A DNA stretch of 64,000 nt. Source: Acanthornis magna (lineage: Eukaryota; Chordata; Aves; Passeriformes; Acanthizidae). Numbering within the stretch: the first letter of the stretch is position 1; every line of letters starts with the position of its first letter. The notes beneath the pieces are model-generated. The model worked only from the letters and a program-made list of their open reading frames with translations, did no database searches and was not told the DNA's origin. The stretch lies in contig JAWUZG010000052.1 in NCBI GenBank assembly GCA_036785705.1, forward strand, positions 682,001 through 746,000. Reading direction: 5' to 3'. The translations under genes and the position numbers were made by a program. This document shows, piece after piece, positions 40,941 to 53,316 of this stretch.

Positions 40941-43669
40941 AAAATCCCATTTTCCCACTCCTCATCCCACTACCTGGAAACATCACCTCAAAGGGCACTT
41001 ATTTCCTCATATTTCCTCCTTTTACCTCCTTTGTCAAGAAGGAACATGCACCTCTGTTACAGCTGCCCAATTTACATTGTTTTGTTTTTAAAAACAGAGA
41101 AAATAAATACTTCCAATATCATCTTTCATTTCTGCTCTTACATGGTCTGTGGGGCTCTGCTGCATAACAAACATTTTATCCATAGGAAAGACCAACAGCA
41201 CAGCTGCCAGAACCAGTTACCTGCCTGCATCACTGAACTGGGGAAGGGGGCAGAAGGAGCACAGCAGAGGTCTGTCCTACAGAGGAGTATGGATGTATAA
41301 ACATGCATATCCACACACATACACACATTTATGTGTGCATGTGTGTATATAACTCGCACCACCCAAGTTACTCACTTATTTAGTTTACTCCCAGACAGTG
41401 AGTATGCATCATGTGATACGGCCATTTATAAAACATCCACAAGTGACAAAGTACCAAAAAGAAAAATAGTTGTAGAGAGTTATAAAGTACAACAGACAGC
41501 TCTAAATTAATATAATTTGGTATTGCACATTGCCCAATTACTTCTGTAAGTATTCATATACCAGATCTTGTTTCTATTAACTGGAATCTATACTAAATTA
41601 TAAAATAAATAAACCTACTCCCCAAAGGCATATAAACAAGGTTGTTGCCCAAATCCATGTTGCCCTCGTGCACATCAACCACTATGACTGACAATACTGA
41701 AATGTACTTGGGAATTAAATGAGAAAACGAGGACACTTCTTGAGGCCATTTCCTCTTCCAAGACACTTGTGGGAGGGAGGGCCCAGCAGCTTAGCAAAGG
41801 TTAACCTCACCATTTCCCTGCAGGCTTGTGCTGAAGAAAGAAGAGATTCAACGTCTTGCAATCCCAGAAATCGAAATCCTCCTCTGCAGACATTTTATTC
41901 TATCAGGTCAACACACAGAAGAGGGTGGTGGGTCCCCAGACATTATCTTTACCACTCCTTATCCTGCTGAGCATTGCAGTCTGCCAAACTCAACCTTCCC
42001 ATGCCTCTGACTTCTTGGGAAGTAGAGAAGATGTCAACAGACAAAATTAATAAAGGTCCTGAACCACTTGGACTATTGTCACATTATTTATTTTTAGCAT
42101 TTGAGTGTAGAAGTCCAAGGACCTGGTGGGTAGTACCAGGTTTTGCTCATCTTGGTGTTTTGTACTAAGACTAAATTTTATCTGTGAAGCCCTCTTGCCT
42201 CTCCAAATATCATTGGGAAATAAGGTAGGATGGTTTCAGGGTGGTGAATGTGTACATGTTTATGAAGAAGTGGGAAGATTTTCCCTATTACAGGCTTTCC
42301 ACAGCCTTAACCCTTGATCAAGTCTGCCTGAAGAGACGAAAGTTCACGTCTTGCCGCCAGAACACGGGGGAAGACCCAGAGCAGTCTCCAGGAATGTGTA
42401 ACAGTGGTGGGCAAATGACCTTTAAACTCCAAAACAAAATCATTCCAAAGCAGCAAGGTCTTAGTCAGACCTGACAAATTCTTACAGGACACAGTCAGGA
42501 AGCCAAAGCAATTTGACTTTGCATGCCTGCAGGATTAAGCACAGCCATCCAACACCATGCCATGGTCCCCGCAGGATCAGGATCACCATGGGGCTGCAGC
42601 CTGCTGGTCACTAGAGCCAAAGCCCATCCCACCCACACACACACCCAGCACAGAATATTGCAGCATAAGGCCACGGGACCATATGGCAAGAGCACCTCTG
42701 AAGAAGGAATCAGGCAGCCATGTGAGTAGCAAGCTGACAGAAGAGGTAATATTTGGTTTCAACCTTTTCTGTATCATTAGTGCTTGTACTAATTACGATA
42801 ACCAGCAGCAGCAGTCACTCTGATGGGAGGGCTGAACAGAAGTGACACAGCTGTCAACTGCATTCAGAGAACTAAATCCTTAAAAGTTCGTCCTTTTGGG
42901 GAGAAGAACAGAATCCATACAGCAAGATGCACAGGATTGTAGCTTTTTTAGGGAAGAAAGCTTTAGAGAGCAAGTACAGCTGACATAAACGTTAAAAAAA
43001 CTAAGCATGTTTGCCTGTTTCTCAGGGGGATTTAAACAGCAGGTGAGTGGGGCTGGTCTGTGGGACACGACCCTTTTTTATTTCAGCTATTTAGATGCAA
43101 ATTGTTCCCCCTCCCTCCCCCTCTCAACACCATCTGTTAGCCCAGAGGTTTAGACTGTGCCTAGGATGTAAGTTTTGGGGGAGGGGGATATAGATAAAGT
43201 ATTGAGAAAATTTCAGCTGATGCCCCTATTTCCTTTGGGGCACAGTTTTGGAGAGAAAAAGAAAAATCACTTAGCAACACTATAAAATAATAGGATTTTT
43301 CTCTCACTCTACTGCATTTTTCTCACTGACCCCATGGATTTCCTACCCTAGAAAGCATTCCTTGTCTATCTTTAGGCCAACAAGCCACATTATATAGTGA
43401 CATTTATAGCAGGTTGCTATAGTGTCAGCAAAGGGAATGAGCTGGAATTGCATGAAGTATCAGAGATTCAAGGAATTAAAGTCCTAAATAATAATAAAGT
43501 CCTTTACTACAAGGCACAGTATTTAATGTTCTTCTAGTGTTAGTGAAGCTGCCTCATATCTGTCTGACTTTCCCAAGTGAACAGCAATGCACTTTCAAGA
43601 ACTGTTGAGAGATTTGGTCCATTAAAAACTTCACCCAGGGCTCTCAATTCTTCCTAAAGGAAAAATTAT
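40941..43669. other. Non-coding stretch with a CA/TG hairpin
   Basis: No coding exon recognised. Contains the hairpin at 41313-41346 and a short CA repeat near 42630-42648. Confidence 0.55.
41313..41346. repeat. CA/TG imperfect inverted repeat (hairpin)
   Basis: Sixteen-base arms 41313-41328 and 41331-41346 are inverted copies with one mismatch and a two-base centre (tt). Both arms are alternating purine-pyrimidine. Confidence 0.85.
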
Positions 43670-44620
43670 GGCTGACAGCACAGAGTCCACTTTCAGGAAG
43701 CTCGAAGATGAGATGGTATTGGGAGTGGTGGCTGACAGGCCAGGTGGGTGTGCTGCCACTCAGAGGGATGTGGACAGACTGGGAAAATTGGCCAACCCCA
43801 ACCTCGTGCAGTTCAACAAAGGAAAATGCAAAGCCCTGCTGCCCAGGAGCATGGACTGGGAGCCGAGGGGCAGAAAGGAAGCAGAAAAAGCAGACAGAGA
43901 CCTGAGATTCCTGGTGGACATCAAGTTGACCATGAGCCTCCAAGCACCTTTGTAGCAAACAACATCAGGAGCATCTGGGCTGCATTAGAAAAAATAACTG
44001 CCAGCAGGTCCAGGGAAAGGATCCTTCCCCTCTGCTCAGGGCTGGTGAGAAATCTGAAGTGTAGGGACAAGTGCTTCCCCTCTCCAGTACAACAGAGACA
44101 TGGACATACTGGTGAGAGTCTAGCAAAGGCCCACAAAGGTGATTGAGGGACTGGAGTATCCGGCATATGAGGAAAGGCTGAAGGAGCTGGGACTCTTCAG
44201 CCTGTAGAAGAAAAAGTTCAAAGAGGTCTTATCAATGTGCATAAATACCTGGTGGAGGTGTAAAGAAGATGGAACCAGGCTCCTCTTGGTGGTATCCAGC
44301 AACAGGGCAAGAGTCAATGGGCACAAACTGAAATACAGGAAATTCCATTTAAATGTAAGAACAAACCCCACAACAAAACCACATTTTTTTCTCTGGGTGG
44401 GGGTGAGGGGAGACACACACAAAACCACTGAACCCAGAAAACCACTGATTGCTCAGAAAAATAAAGGAAATTTCCATCCTTGGGGATGCTCAAAACCCCA
44501 TTGGATATGCATCTGAGCAAACTATTTCAGCTCCTGCCACTTTAGGTGGGGAATTGGACCGGACTATCCACAGAGGTTCCTGCCAACCTCAGCAACTGTG
44601 CAATTACAAGCCACACAAAG
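43670..44620 (+). repeat. CR1 LINE, about 0.95 kb of ORF2 end and 3'UTR
   Basis: Decayed frames still read like the CR1 ORF2 C-terminus (FNKGKCKALL, FLVDIKLTMS, IRSIWAALEKITASRSRERILPL). DNA continues with ggaaaggctgaaggagctgggactcttcagcctg and ends with ggaccggactatccacagaggttcctgccaacctca. Stops and frame changes show it is dead. Confidence 0.9.
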
Positions 44621-47600
44621 TGACAGGGAGGCTTTAAATGAGAGAGATACATAATATCATTCAAACTACTTGTCTGAAGCACATGTTTTTTAATCCTCAG
44701 CATCCAAGGTCCCAGTTTAGTGATGAAGACAAATTAAGAGTTTGTGACAACCTCGAGCAGAAAATCAGCAGAGGAGCTGGGATCAGTACTACAACACCCT
44801 TATTATGAATTTTAGTGTGTGGAGTACAGTCCCGGTACTTGGGAGATGCCAGCTCTTGTCCCAGTTCTCACAGACCTCATTTGTGATCTTGAAGGCACAA
44901 GAGGGGGAGAAAGCCCAAGTACTCCTTGCCTGCTCTGCTTCCTCCAATCAGTCACCTCTTTAAAGGAAAGGCAATTCAGGTAGTTACAGAGCACACAGCA
45001 TGAGAAGAATCCCTTCCAGGTGCTTCTGCAACCTCAGCACAGGAAACCAGGAAAAGGGGGGGAAACGAGAAGGAAGGGGGAAACAAGAAGACAAAGAAAA
45101 GAAGAGAAAAGAGAGCTGTGTATGCAATCCTGATGGGAAACTCAGAGGTGGAGGCATGGAAGGATGTGAAAACCCTTCTTCCCCCTCGGATTCCCAGTGA
45201 TGGAGCAGAAGAGCCCTCCTGAGCTTGAAATACGAATAGGCGGAGACCACCTATGGAGAAACAGGGAAGGAAAACAATACAGTGTGGACTTCAGAGCCTC
45301 AGCTGCAGCTGAGCAAGTTCTTGGGGTGCCCTTGCATAACATTTAAGGCAGACACCAAGTTGGGTTCAATCAGACTTTAATGGTGATGCTCCACTGAAGT
45401 GAAGGAAAGAAGCTCTTACTTCGGCTGGGAAGACCTTCTGCCAGACAAGGTTTGCACAGCAACATTTTCTGAAGGGATTTGGGCCTTTTCTTACTGTTGG
45501 GATATTGTTTGATTTTCTCAAGTTTTGCCAACACAAACACATATTCTCTCTTTCTTGCACAGAAAGAAGAAGTCAGAACAACATATCTCAATTATTTGGT
45601 GACAGTCAGGAACTTCAGGTACCTACTTTCAGACTATTAACTTCTAAAATATATTTAATTCAATTTTACTGGAAAGTAATATATTGACAAAAGTTGCAAG
45701 CACTTCATAGAAACAGTCTCCTAAAAAAAAAAAATCAGTTATCCGAGCAAACAGTGTTTCAATAAATTTGTGCCAATATTTTTAACAAATTCAGGTTTTC
45801 ATTTTAAAACACATGGGGTTATATTTTCTCCATTTATGGAAAGCAGAGTATTCAGAACATCAGTGTGTCTCCTACAGAATGAGTGTCATCTTCACGCACT
45901 GCTCTAAAGCACCAGCTAATTTCTGTTTCCAGACCTCTGGCATTTCACCAGCACTACTGAGAATCTAAAGAACAGTTACCGGAAATGTTTTTGGTTAACC
46001 AACTTCTTGTTCACGAATCTAAGCACACATACGAACTTTAAGGGCTGCAATCCTGCAGTTTGATCTCTAATACAAGATATAGGCATCATGTCTCAGTCTC
46101 CTTGACTTTTAAAAGACAGAAAGGTCATCTGTGATAGCTGAGGGGTACTTGGCCTTAATGCCAGCAAGCCACCCACTGAAAACAGTGGGAGTTTGGCCCA
46201 AATTAGGATTTCAGGATTTATCCCTGTAACACTTCCCACACAGTACTACCTGACAGCCTCTGAAAACTAGCAAAATGTGAGGGACATGCCAACACCATCC
46301 CAGATGAGGTTTCCAAGGGTGTATTTTGTAACAATTGAATTCAGCCAACACTAGTCTGCATATGCACATATTCTCACAATTCCAAGGGGGTTTAGCATGC
46401 TGATTTCAAAAGTACTGTGGCTAGAAACACCTCTCTGATAGCTACTCAGTGCCAAACAAACCACACTTTTAAAGGAGGAAAAAAAAAACCAAACCAAAAA
46501 CACAAAGCAGTTGCATCCAGGACATCACTAAACTTGTGCAGTAATACCCCACCTTCAGATGCTTTTCTAGAACTTCTTTCCTGCACCACCACCAAATCCT
46601 CATCTTTTCCCACCCAAAACCTCCAGCACTGCCCTAACATAGCTACTGCCCTCTCCAACACAGCCTGGGACAAGGCTGATGGATTTACAGCCAGGAAGCA
46701 CCAAGGTCTGAGAGGCCAATTTCTGCCCACAGAGTGCCTTTAAACCCAAATCTAATGGCATTGATGCTCAGGAAACCAGCTTACCACTGGCTGATGATCT
46801 TTCCCATTCCTCTCCCACTCTTAACTAAGCAAGTATTGACCAGGCAAGTATGTGCAAGAGCTGAGCATTTCCCCTGAGGAAAACCTGTCTATGAGCCCTG
46901 TTCAATCCAATCTGGCCTTGATCCTGTAGGGAGCTGAGCAACAAACCCATTCATGTATTCCAGGGGCCAAAGACTTTGTACAGTAACCCTGGTCTGAATG
47001 GGGGGGCCTGGATCCTGCCCAAAATGAAGCCACTGGTTTTACAGACAACAGTACAGAGTCTGTAGCATCTAATTCTTAAAAAGATCCTTTATTTGGATCC
47101 CTGGGGGCAGCTGGGGTTTGCACATGACAGGATCAACACCTGTGGTGCAAGTCAGATCGTATCCCTGTAAATAATCAATGCAGTCACTGGGATACAATAA
47201 GTAAGAGGAGCAGCCTCTTTAGCTATCACAGCAGCTCCCTGACAACAAGCAACAGAAAATAACCCAAACAAATTATAAAAAAAAAGTTTAAAAGACAGTC
47301 AAGGACAGTGGGTCTCTCAGAGACTGAAACATGACTCATTTTGGAGCAAGAGCATAGCTAAGCAGACACACTGCTGAAGAGGCAAGAGAGGTTCCACTCT
47401 AAAAGCAGCAATTAGTTATCAGATGACAGAAGACTTCCACAGGTTATTCGGTATGCTTGCATTTTTCCCTGAAACTAGTCATTTTTAAGAGGATCCAAAT
47501 GCAGGAGAAGGAAAGAAGCCTGTCTCAAAGAAAAGGAAAAGAAAAAAACAAAACAAATCGCACCAAAAAAAGCCAAACAAAAAAAAAAAATCAAAACAAA

Positions 47601-49915
47601 AAAACCCCCCACCATAGTTGTCATGTTTATGACATACATTCTCTAGACAGGAAATCTTTGGAGCAGCAAAAGCCTCTCTACCCTTCACTTCACAAACCCT
47701 TGATATCATAATCGTATTTTTAAAATATTACCTTCTGGAATGATGCAGATTAAAAGGTGTAAGTAATTCTCTGGCATACTATTGAAAACCAACCCGAAAG
47801 CAGCATTTTATTGCGTGCAAGGCCGTTAAACTATTACTTACACTGAAATAAATAGCATCCACACAGATACCACTGTCACGGCCGAGCAGAAAACCGAGGA
47901 AATTCCTCATCCCTGACCCCTGGGGTTTGAGTGAGAGAAGTTGAACTGCTCCTGCTTGGAGCAGGGTTTTGTCCTGCAGAAACACTGCAGTATTTCAGCT
48001 AACACAGCAATTGTCCTGTAATTATCATGCACAGTTTATAGTCTGTGAAACAAAGGGGACCTTTCACTTCAAAAGCAATTTTTAAGGCAAAAACAGAGGA
48101 AAGCTTTTCAAATTATAACTGTGAAAGGACAAGGAGAGGAGATGGTGCATTTATATGGGTCAGTAAAGCACTGATGAAACAACTGTGGCAGAGGATAGTC
48201 ATGGGAGACCAGGGTTCATTGGCCACACCAAAAGTGGGTTTATTTTCACAGAGTTAACGCACTTGTCAGCCACTCAGACAGAGCCCCAAACAAGAAGGCA
48301 ACCTGACAAGACAGAACAAGACACCCAGTTGGCTCCACAGTCTAGACAAAAACTTGCATCTCTGAAGTTTTTATATTTTCCCTTCCTCTTCCAGAGTTAA
48401 AATTGGAATGGTATCAGCTCCTTTCCCAAATGGAAGGCCCTCTGAGAGCAAACCAGATTTTGAAGCTTTCTAGCAAATACACAGATCAGGCCACCAGAGC
48501 TTGCTGCTTACATGTCTGTAAAGGCATCTGCAGGGTAGTCTTGGGATCAGAGCAGAGCTACAGTTGGACACTCTCCAGAGGTATTTTAGGAGAACAGAAT
48601 CAAATTGCCACACAAACGTAATTGCCAAGTTTCCGTCTACTGTTTCAGCAATTTGCTTGACACGTTTAATTTCAGAGGAGAGAGTAGTAGAGTAATATTT
48701 TGTTTTTATTAACATGTCCAAGTTCCCTAACACACCGTTCATATATCTTTGGTATGGAACGAGATTCCTTCAAATTCTGCTTTTGCTAACAGAAAGCATT
48801 ACAAATTCTTCATGTAGATAGACTGAGTTTAGGGCAGTCAGTGAGAAAGGTGCAAAGCAATATTCTTAAATTACCTGTTCCCCTCAAAATCTACAAATCC
48901 AGAGCAGAGAATTTTGGTCCTCTGCTTTCTCTTCAGAAGTTTATTCAGAAAGCAAACCTTCAAGACACCTGTTGAGTATCTGATCACTTCATTACCTGAC
49001 GCTTTTAATTCTTATGGCCCACACACAGCTATATCACCTGGAAAACAAGATTTCCCTGCCTTCTATCCCACAGGATTTAAGAGAGTTCAAATTCTGACCC
49101 CTTTTGAAAAGGCTATCCAAGATCAGCATGTTTGTATGCTCCCATCATCAACTCACTGTCCATCCAGCTCCTGCCCATTGCATCTCTCCATTCCCAAGCT
49201 TACAGACATCTCACAGCATCCCAGAGAATACACTGGGACCACCTGAGTGCATCAATATGCATTTGGATCATCTGTTAAACCCACAAGGCATCCACTGTCA
49301 GAAGATCCACAGAGTGGAGAGTCTGTGTATGACTTCCTCTTCACCATTTCTTTTAAAAAAATATTTCAGTCCCAATTCCCACAGAACCAGAATGTCACCT
49401 AAAGAGGACTGATTGCTTTCAGAACTGCATGAGAATTCAGGTTTTCAAGTAAAGCTGAGCTATCAAAAAACCAAATTGCTTCTACATCTTGTTTCCATTA
49501 TAGAGCAGATAGTAGAATATTGTTTGTTAGACTCTGCACATGTGAACTATGCCTCTTCAAGATTTCAGAGCAAAGAAATGAGTAAAGTTTTAATCTAGAA
49601 AGTGAGAAGAGAATTAAAGAGATTACAGACCTCTAAACCAATTACAAGAGCCATGTCATTCTGTAACACTGCTCACAAGAATTGATCTCTACCTTCAGAA
49701 GCCTGTCATTTGGATTATTAACTTTTTTAAACATGAGAGGGCTGTATCCCAACACTGACTTTCAAGCCTAAGAGTATTTTGGTCTGAAGATGATTGACCA
49801 TAGCAAAAAATCAAGCCAAAGAGTGCAGGAAGTGGCTTCAGACCTTTTTAGCTGGTGTATGATTTCAAGTACCAGCTTGAAAATTAGGTTGAGCAGATGC
49901 CTAAAGCAAGCTACC
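44621..49915. other. Non-coding stretch, no gene recognised
   Basis: Purine-rich low-complexity sequence near 45042-45113 and an A-rich tract at 47525-47608. A minus-strand AATAAA with flanking GGATC repeats near 47085-47105 is weakly reminiscent of an LTR end. Nothing coding recognised. Confidence 0.55.
47525..47608. repeat. A-rich low-complexity tract
   Basis: Mostly A with scattered C, including runs of ten and more A followed by CCCCCC near 47605. Possibly an old poly(A) tail, but no adjoining element recognised. Confidence 0.6.
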
Positions 49916-50272
49916 TGAAACAGAGGACTAGAAAAAAATTAGGAGTAATAAAAAGTAATAAAAAGAGGATGAATTTATTCAAGGCCTTCAAGGTACATTC
50001 GGGCAAGCCAAGTCCCCCTCATGGGACTACACCCAAAATGGATGCTGGGTCACGAGCCCTTCACCTTTTATAAGTTCTGCCCTATTAGCATACTGGCCCC
50101 TAATTCTCCAATCACACCCTTAGGTCATGATGTTAACCACCCCAGGCCCGCTCCCCCCCAACTCTCCCTTGTTTACGTATTTTTGGGTCCTAGGGAAACA
50201 AATGTGCCCTTGGATTTTCTATTCAGAGGCAATTGTTTCAGCTAAAGGTGCTGGGAAGAGAGGTTTTTAGCA
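49916..50272 (-). mobile_element. Probable solo LTR of an avian endogenous retrovirus
   Basis: Read on the minus strand it starts TGCTAAAAACC, has a TATA-like cttataaaaggtg, then about 100 nt on an AATAAA (ttgaataaattc), a T-rich stretch, and a TG...CA-type end (ctctgtttca). The spacing of TATA and poly(A) signal is that of an LTR. No internal retroviral genes lie next to it and I could not see a clear target-site duplication, so the boundaries are approximate. Confidence 0.5.
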
Positions 50273-51139
50273 CTTTATAAGAAGCACAGAACTATACCAA
50301 CTTACAGATACATGGAGAGTAAAAAACTAGAAATTATTAAGGCATCACAGCACCCACAAGCACAAGAAGTACCAACTCTAAGTCAGAGGAGGGATAAGTC
50401 CCAGTTTAGAGTCACATAGAGAGACCAAAAATCCATTTTATCTCTCCAGCAATCTGAAGTTCTCTCCTTTCTTGAACCCTTGGAGAAGGACATTTTTTCT
50501 GCTCTATTCCACTTTACATGGGATTCCATGTAAGTAGGAATTCCACCTTTCCCATTACTTTTACGCACAATCTTCACTCAGGAAGATTGATTTTAAAGAG
50601 AGCTTGAGCTTGTAAAAACTGCACCTTCCTACTCCACAAGTGAGACAACATGCTCCAAAATCATACTCTGTGTAGTAACAGGAATTAAGATTTTACCAAT
50701 TTCCTCAGAGCTCTACAGAGGCTATGAAAAGTCATTTAGGTTTTCAAGTCACAAACACCACTGACCCCATCAGCCTCACAGACTTGGGTTTTATGAAGAG
50801 CGGGTCACACTTCTGCTGGTAATCTCCAAGCCCTGAGCAAGAACATTGCTGGCCAGAGCTGTGACAATACAAAACCAACAGACAGCACTTGAGCACAATC
50901 TGCTCAACTGTTACTGCTTACAGATCCCATGAGAACTCCACTAGAGATATTGGAAGAAATATTTTTTGAGAAATTCACTCACACACGTAAAGGTGGAAAA
51001 AGAAATGGCACAAAGCTCTCAAGCACTACTTTGCTTGCTCTTGTACTAATGAGAGAAACCCACAGCTGCACAGACTTCAGCATAATAAGCATGAGCCACT
51101 CATGAACACTGCAGTCTTTCAGTACCCAAATACTGCCTA
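50273..51139. other. Non-coding stretch
   Basis: No gene or repeat family recognised. Confidence 0.5.
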
Positions 51140-51441
51140 CAAGAAATCTGGAGGGGAACTGTTTACAAGGGCATGTAGTGATGAGAAAAGAGGAAAAGGC
51201 TTCAAACTGAAGGAGGGCAGGTTTAGATTTCATATTAGGAAGAAATTCTCTATTGTGAGGGTGGTGAGACACTGGCACAGGCTGCCCAGAGAAGGTGTTG
51301 ATGCCCCGTTCCTGGGAGCGTTCAAGACCAGGTTGGATGGGGCTTTGAGCAACCTGGTCTAGAGGAAGGATTCCCTGCCCGTGGCAGGGGGGTTGGAATA
51401 AGATAATCTTTAAGGTCTCTTCCAACCCAAACCATTCTATA
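51140..51441 (+). repeat. CR1 LINE 3' fragment
   Basis: Reads acaagggcatgtagtgatgag, gcaggtttagatttcatattaggaagaaattc, ggttggatggggctttgagcaacctggtctag, ccctgcccgtggcaggggggttggaa, ctcttccaacccaaaccattctata. Among the best preserved copies in the window. Confidence 0.95.
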
Positions 51442-52375
51442 CCCTGGCTCCAGGCAGCTTGACATGGTTAAGCCATAACACTGCCCATGCTTCAAATACA
51501 CCTCCAATGGCAACGAAGACTGAGCTACAAAGACAAGCACAAAGCCAGGTGACAAAGATTTCAACATGATAACACAGTTTCTACAGATATTCAAGCACAG
51601 TCCCAGTTTCCTCTAAAAATGAAAGGCTTCAGTGAGATAACTCAAGAGATTAAACCTACACAAAGCCTTGAGTCACTTGCTGGGTCACGATCCAGCTGAT
51701 TCCAAGAATCTGTATGCAGGCTGCTTACCCAGAAATTAACCTACTGCCTCAGAAAGTGTTGCTTAATTTAGAAGACTGATTACTTACAGCACCTGCTGCT
51801 AGCCTTGCAGCCCCATACGCCAGCTTCTCCAAAATTAAGGCTAAGTCTTCTAAAATTATTTACATAAGTAATTAAGGAAAGAACTAAAAAAACAGTGCTG
51901 AATGTAAAACATAACAATCAGCTGGGTTATCAGCAGCAATTGAAACTGTAATTTCCAAAGTAAATAGTATGAGTTAAGGCAGTTTGAGCTGAAGATGCAC
52001 AGTCAGTCCTTGTGGCAGATTCCCTTCCTCAGCCAGGAATAAGCAGCAAACACTGCACAGGAGACACACACCAAACTGTGTATGTGCATGACACCACCAC
52101 CTCAGAAGAAGCCCCACACAGCACAAGAACCTTTGCAAAAGAGGTGTCCTGGCTTTAAAGCCACATTACCTATAGGCTTTAAATCTAAAGCCAAACGCAC
52201 AAGAGCCTTGTCGTGCAAGCAAAGAGCCTCTAGCAGTACTAAAGAACTGAGGTCAGCAGGCTGTGGAGAGAGGAAAAGAAGAGGAGGACCAAAGAGCAGG
52301 TTGATTCCCAAGCCTTAGCCCTTCTCTAGAAGTTTCTGTTCACATCTACAGTGAGCGACTCAAAATAAATACAAA
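51442..52375. other. Non-coding stretch between two CR1 copies
   Basis: No gene or repeat family recognised. Confidence 0.5.
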
Positions 52376-53316
52376 GGCCCTGGCATGATGCACCCAGGAA
52401 TGCCAAGGGAGCTGGTAGATGACATTGTGAGGCCAGGCTCAGTAATTTTTGATCAATCCTGGCAACAGGCAGAAGGGCCCATAGGCTGGAGGAAAGCAAA
52501 TATCAATCCCAATCTTACAGAAGACCACAAATGAGCCTACAGGAACCTCATGAAATTCAACAAGAAACACAAAGTCCTGCACTCAGGGAGGAGCAACCAC
52601 AGGCACCTACATATCCTGGGGGGTCACCCAGCTGGAAAACACTTTGGCAGAAAGGGATCTGGGGTCCTGATGGTCACCAAGTTGAGCATGAGCCACAGTG
52701 GGTCCTTGCAGCCAAGAAGGCAAATGGTGTCCTGGGCTGCATTAGGCCAAGTATTGCCAACAGGTTTGAGGCAGATGATTCTTCACTTTTCCTCAGCACT
52801 GGTGAGGCCACACCTGGAATGCTGTCTCCAGTTCTGGGCTTACCTGTAGGACAGAAACACACAGACCAGAGAGAGTCCAGGAAAGGGCTGCAAAGCTGCT
52901 GAGGGGAGCATCTCTTCTATGATGAAAGGCTGACAGAGCTGGGAATGTTCAGCCGAGAGAAGAGCAGGCTCAGGGAGATCTCATCAATTTATATAAATCC
53001 CTGTGGAGAGGTTGCAAAGCAAACGGAGCCAGGCTCTTGTCAGTGATGCCCAGTGCCAGGACCAGAGGCCATGGGCACAAACTGAAACACAGAGGGCCCC
53101 TCTGAACATCAGGAAACACTTTTCACTGCGAGGGTGACCAAGCACTGACACAGGCTGGCCAGAAAGGTGGTGGAGTCTCCATCCTTAGAGATATTCAAAT
53201 GCTGTCTGAGCACTGTCCTGAGCAACTGGCTGTGAGTGGCCTTGCTTGAGTGCAGCAAGTGAGACCAGATGACCTCTGGAGTTCCCTTCCCACCTCAAAC
53301 AGTCTGTGGTTCTGTA
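52376..53316 (+). repeat. CR1 LINE, about 0.94 kb of ORF2 end and 3'UTR
   Basis: Shares blocks with the copy at 43.7-44.6 kb (for example aagttgagcatgagcc against aagttgaccatgagcc). Decayed frames keep CR1 ORF2 words such as MKFNKKHKVLHSGR and SALVRPHLECCLQFW. It ends at gagaccagatgacctctggagttcccttcccacctc and agtctgtggttctgt. Confidence 0.93.

Noticed and set aside
43748..44146. Open frame of 132 codons, plus strand
   Set aside because: Decayed CR1 LINE ORF2 end, not a host gene.
50979..51425. Open frame of 148 codons, minus strand
   Set aside because: Mostly the antisense of a CR1 3' end.
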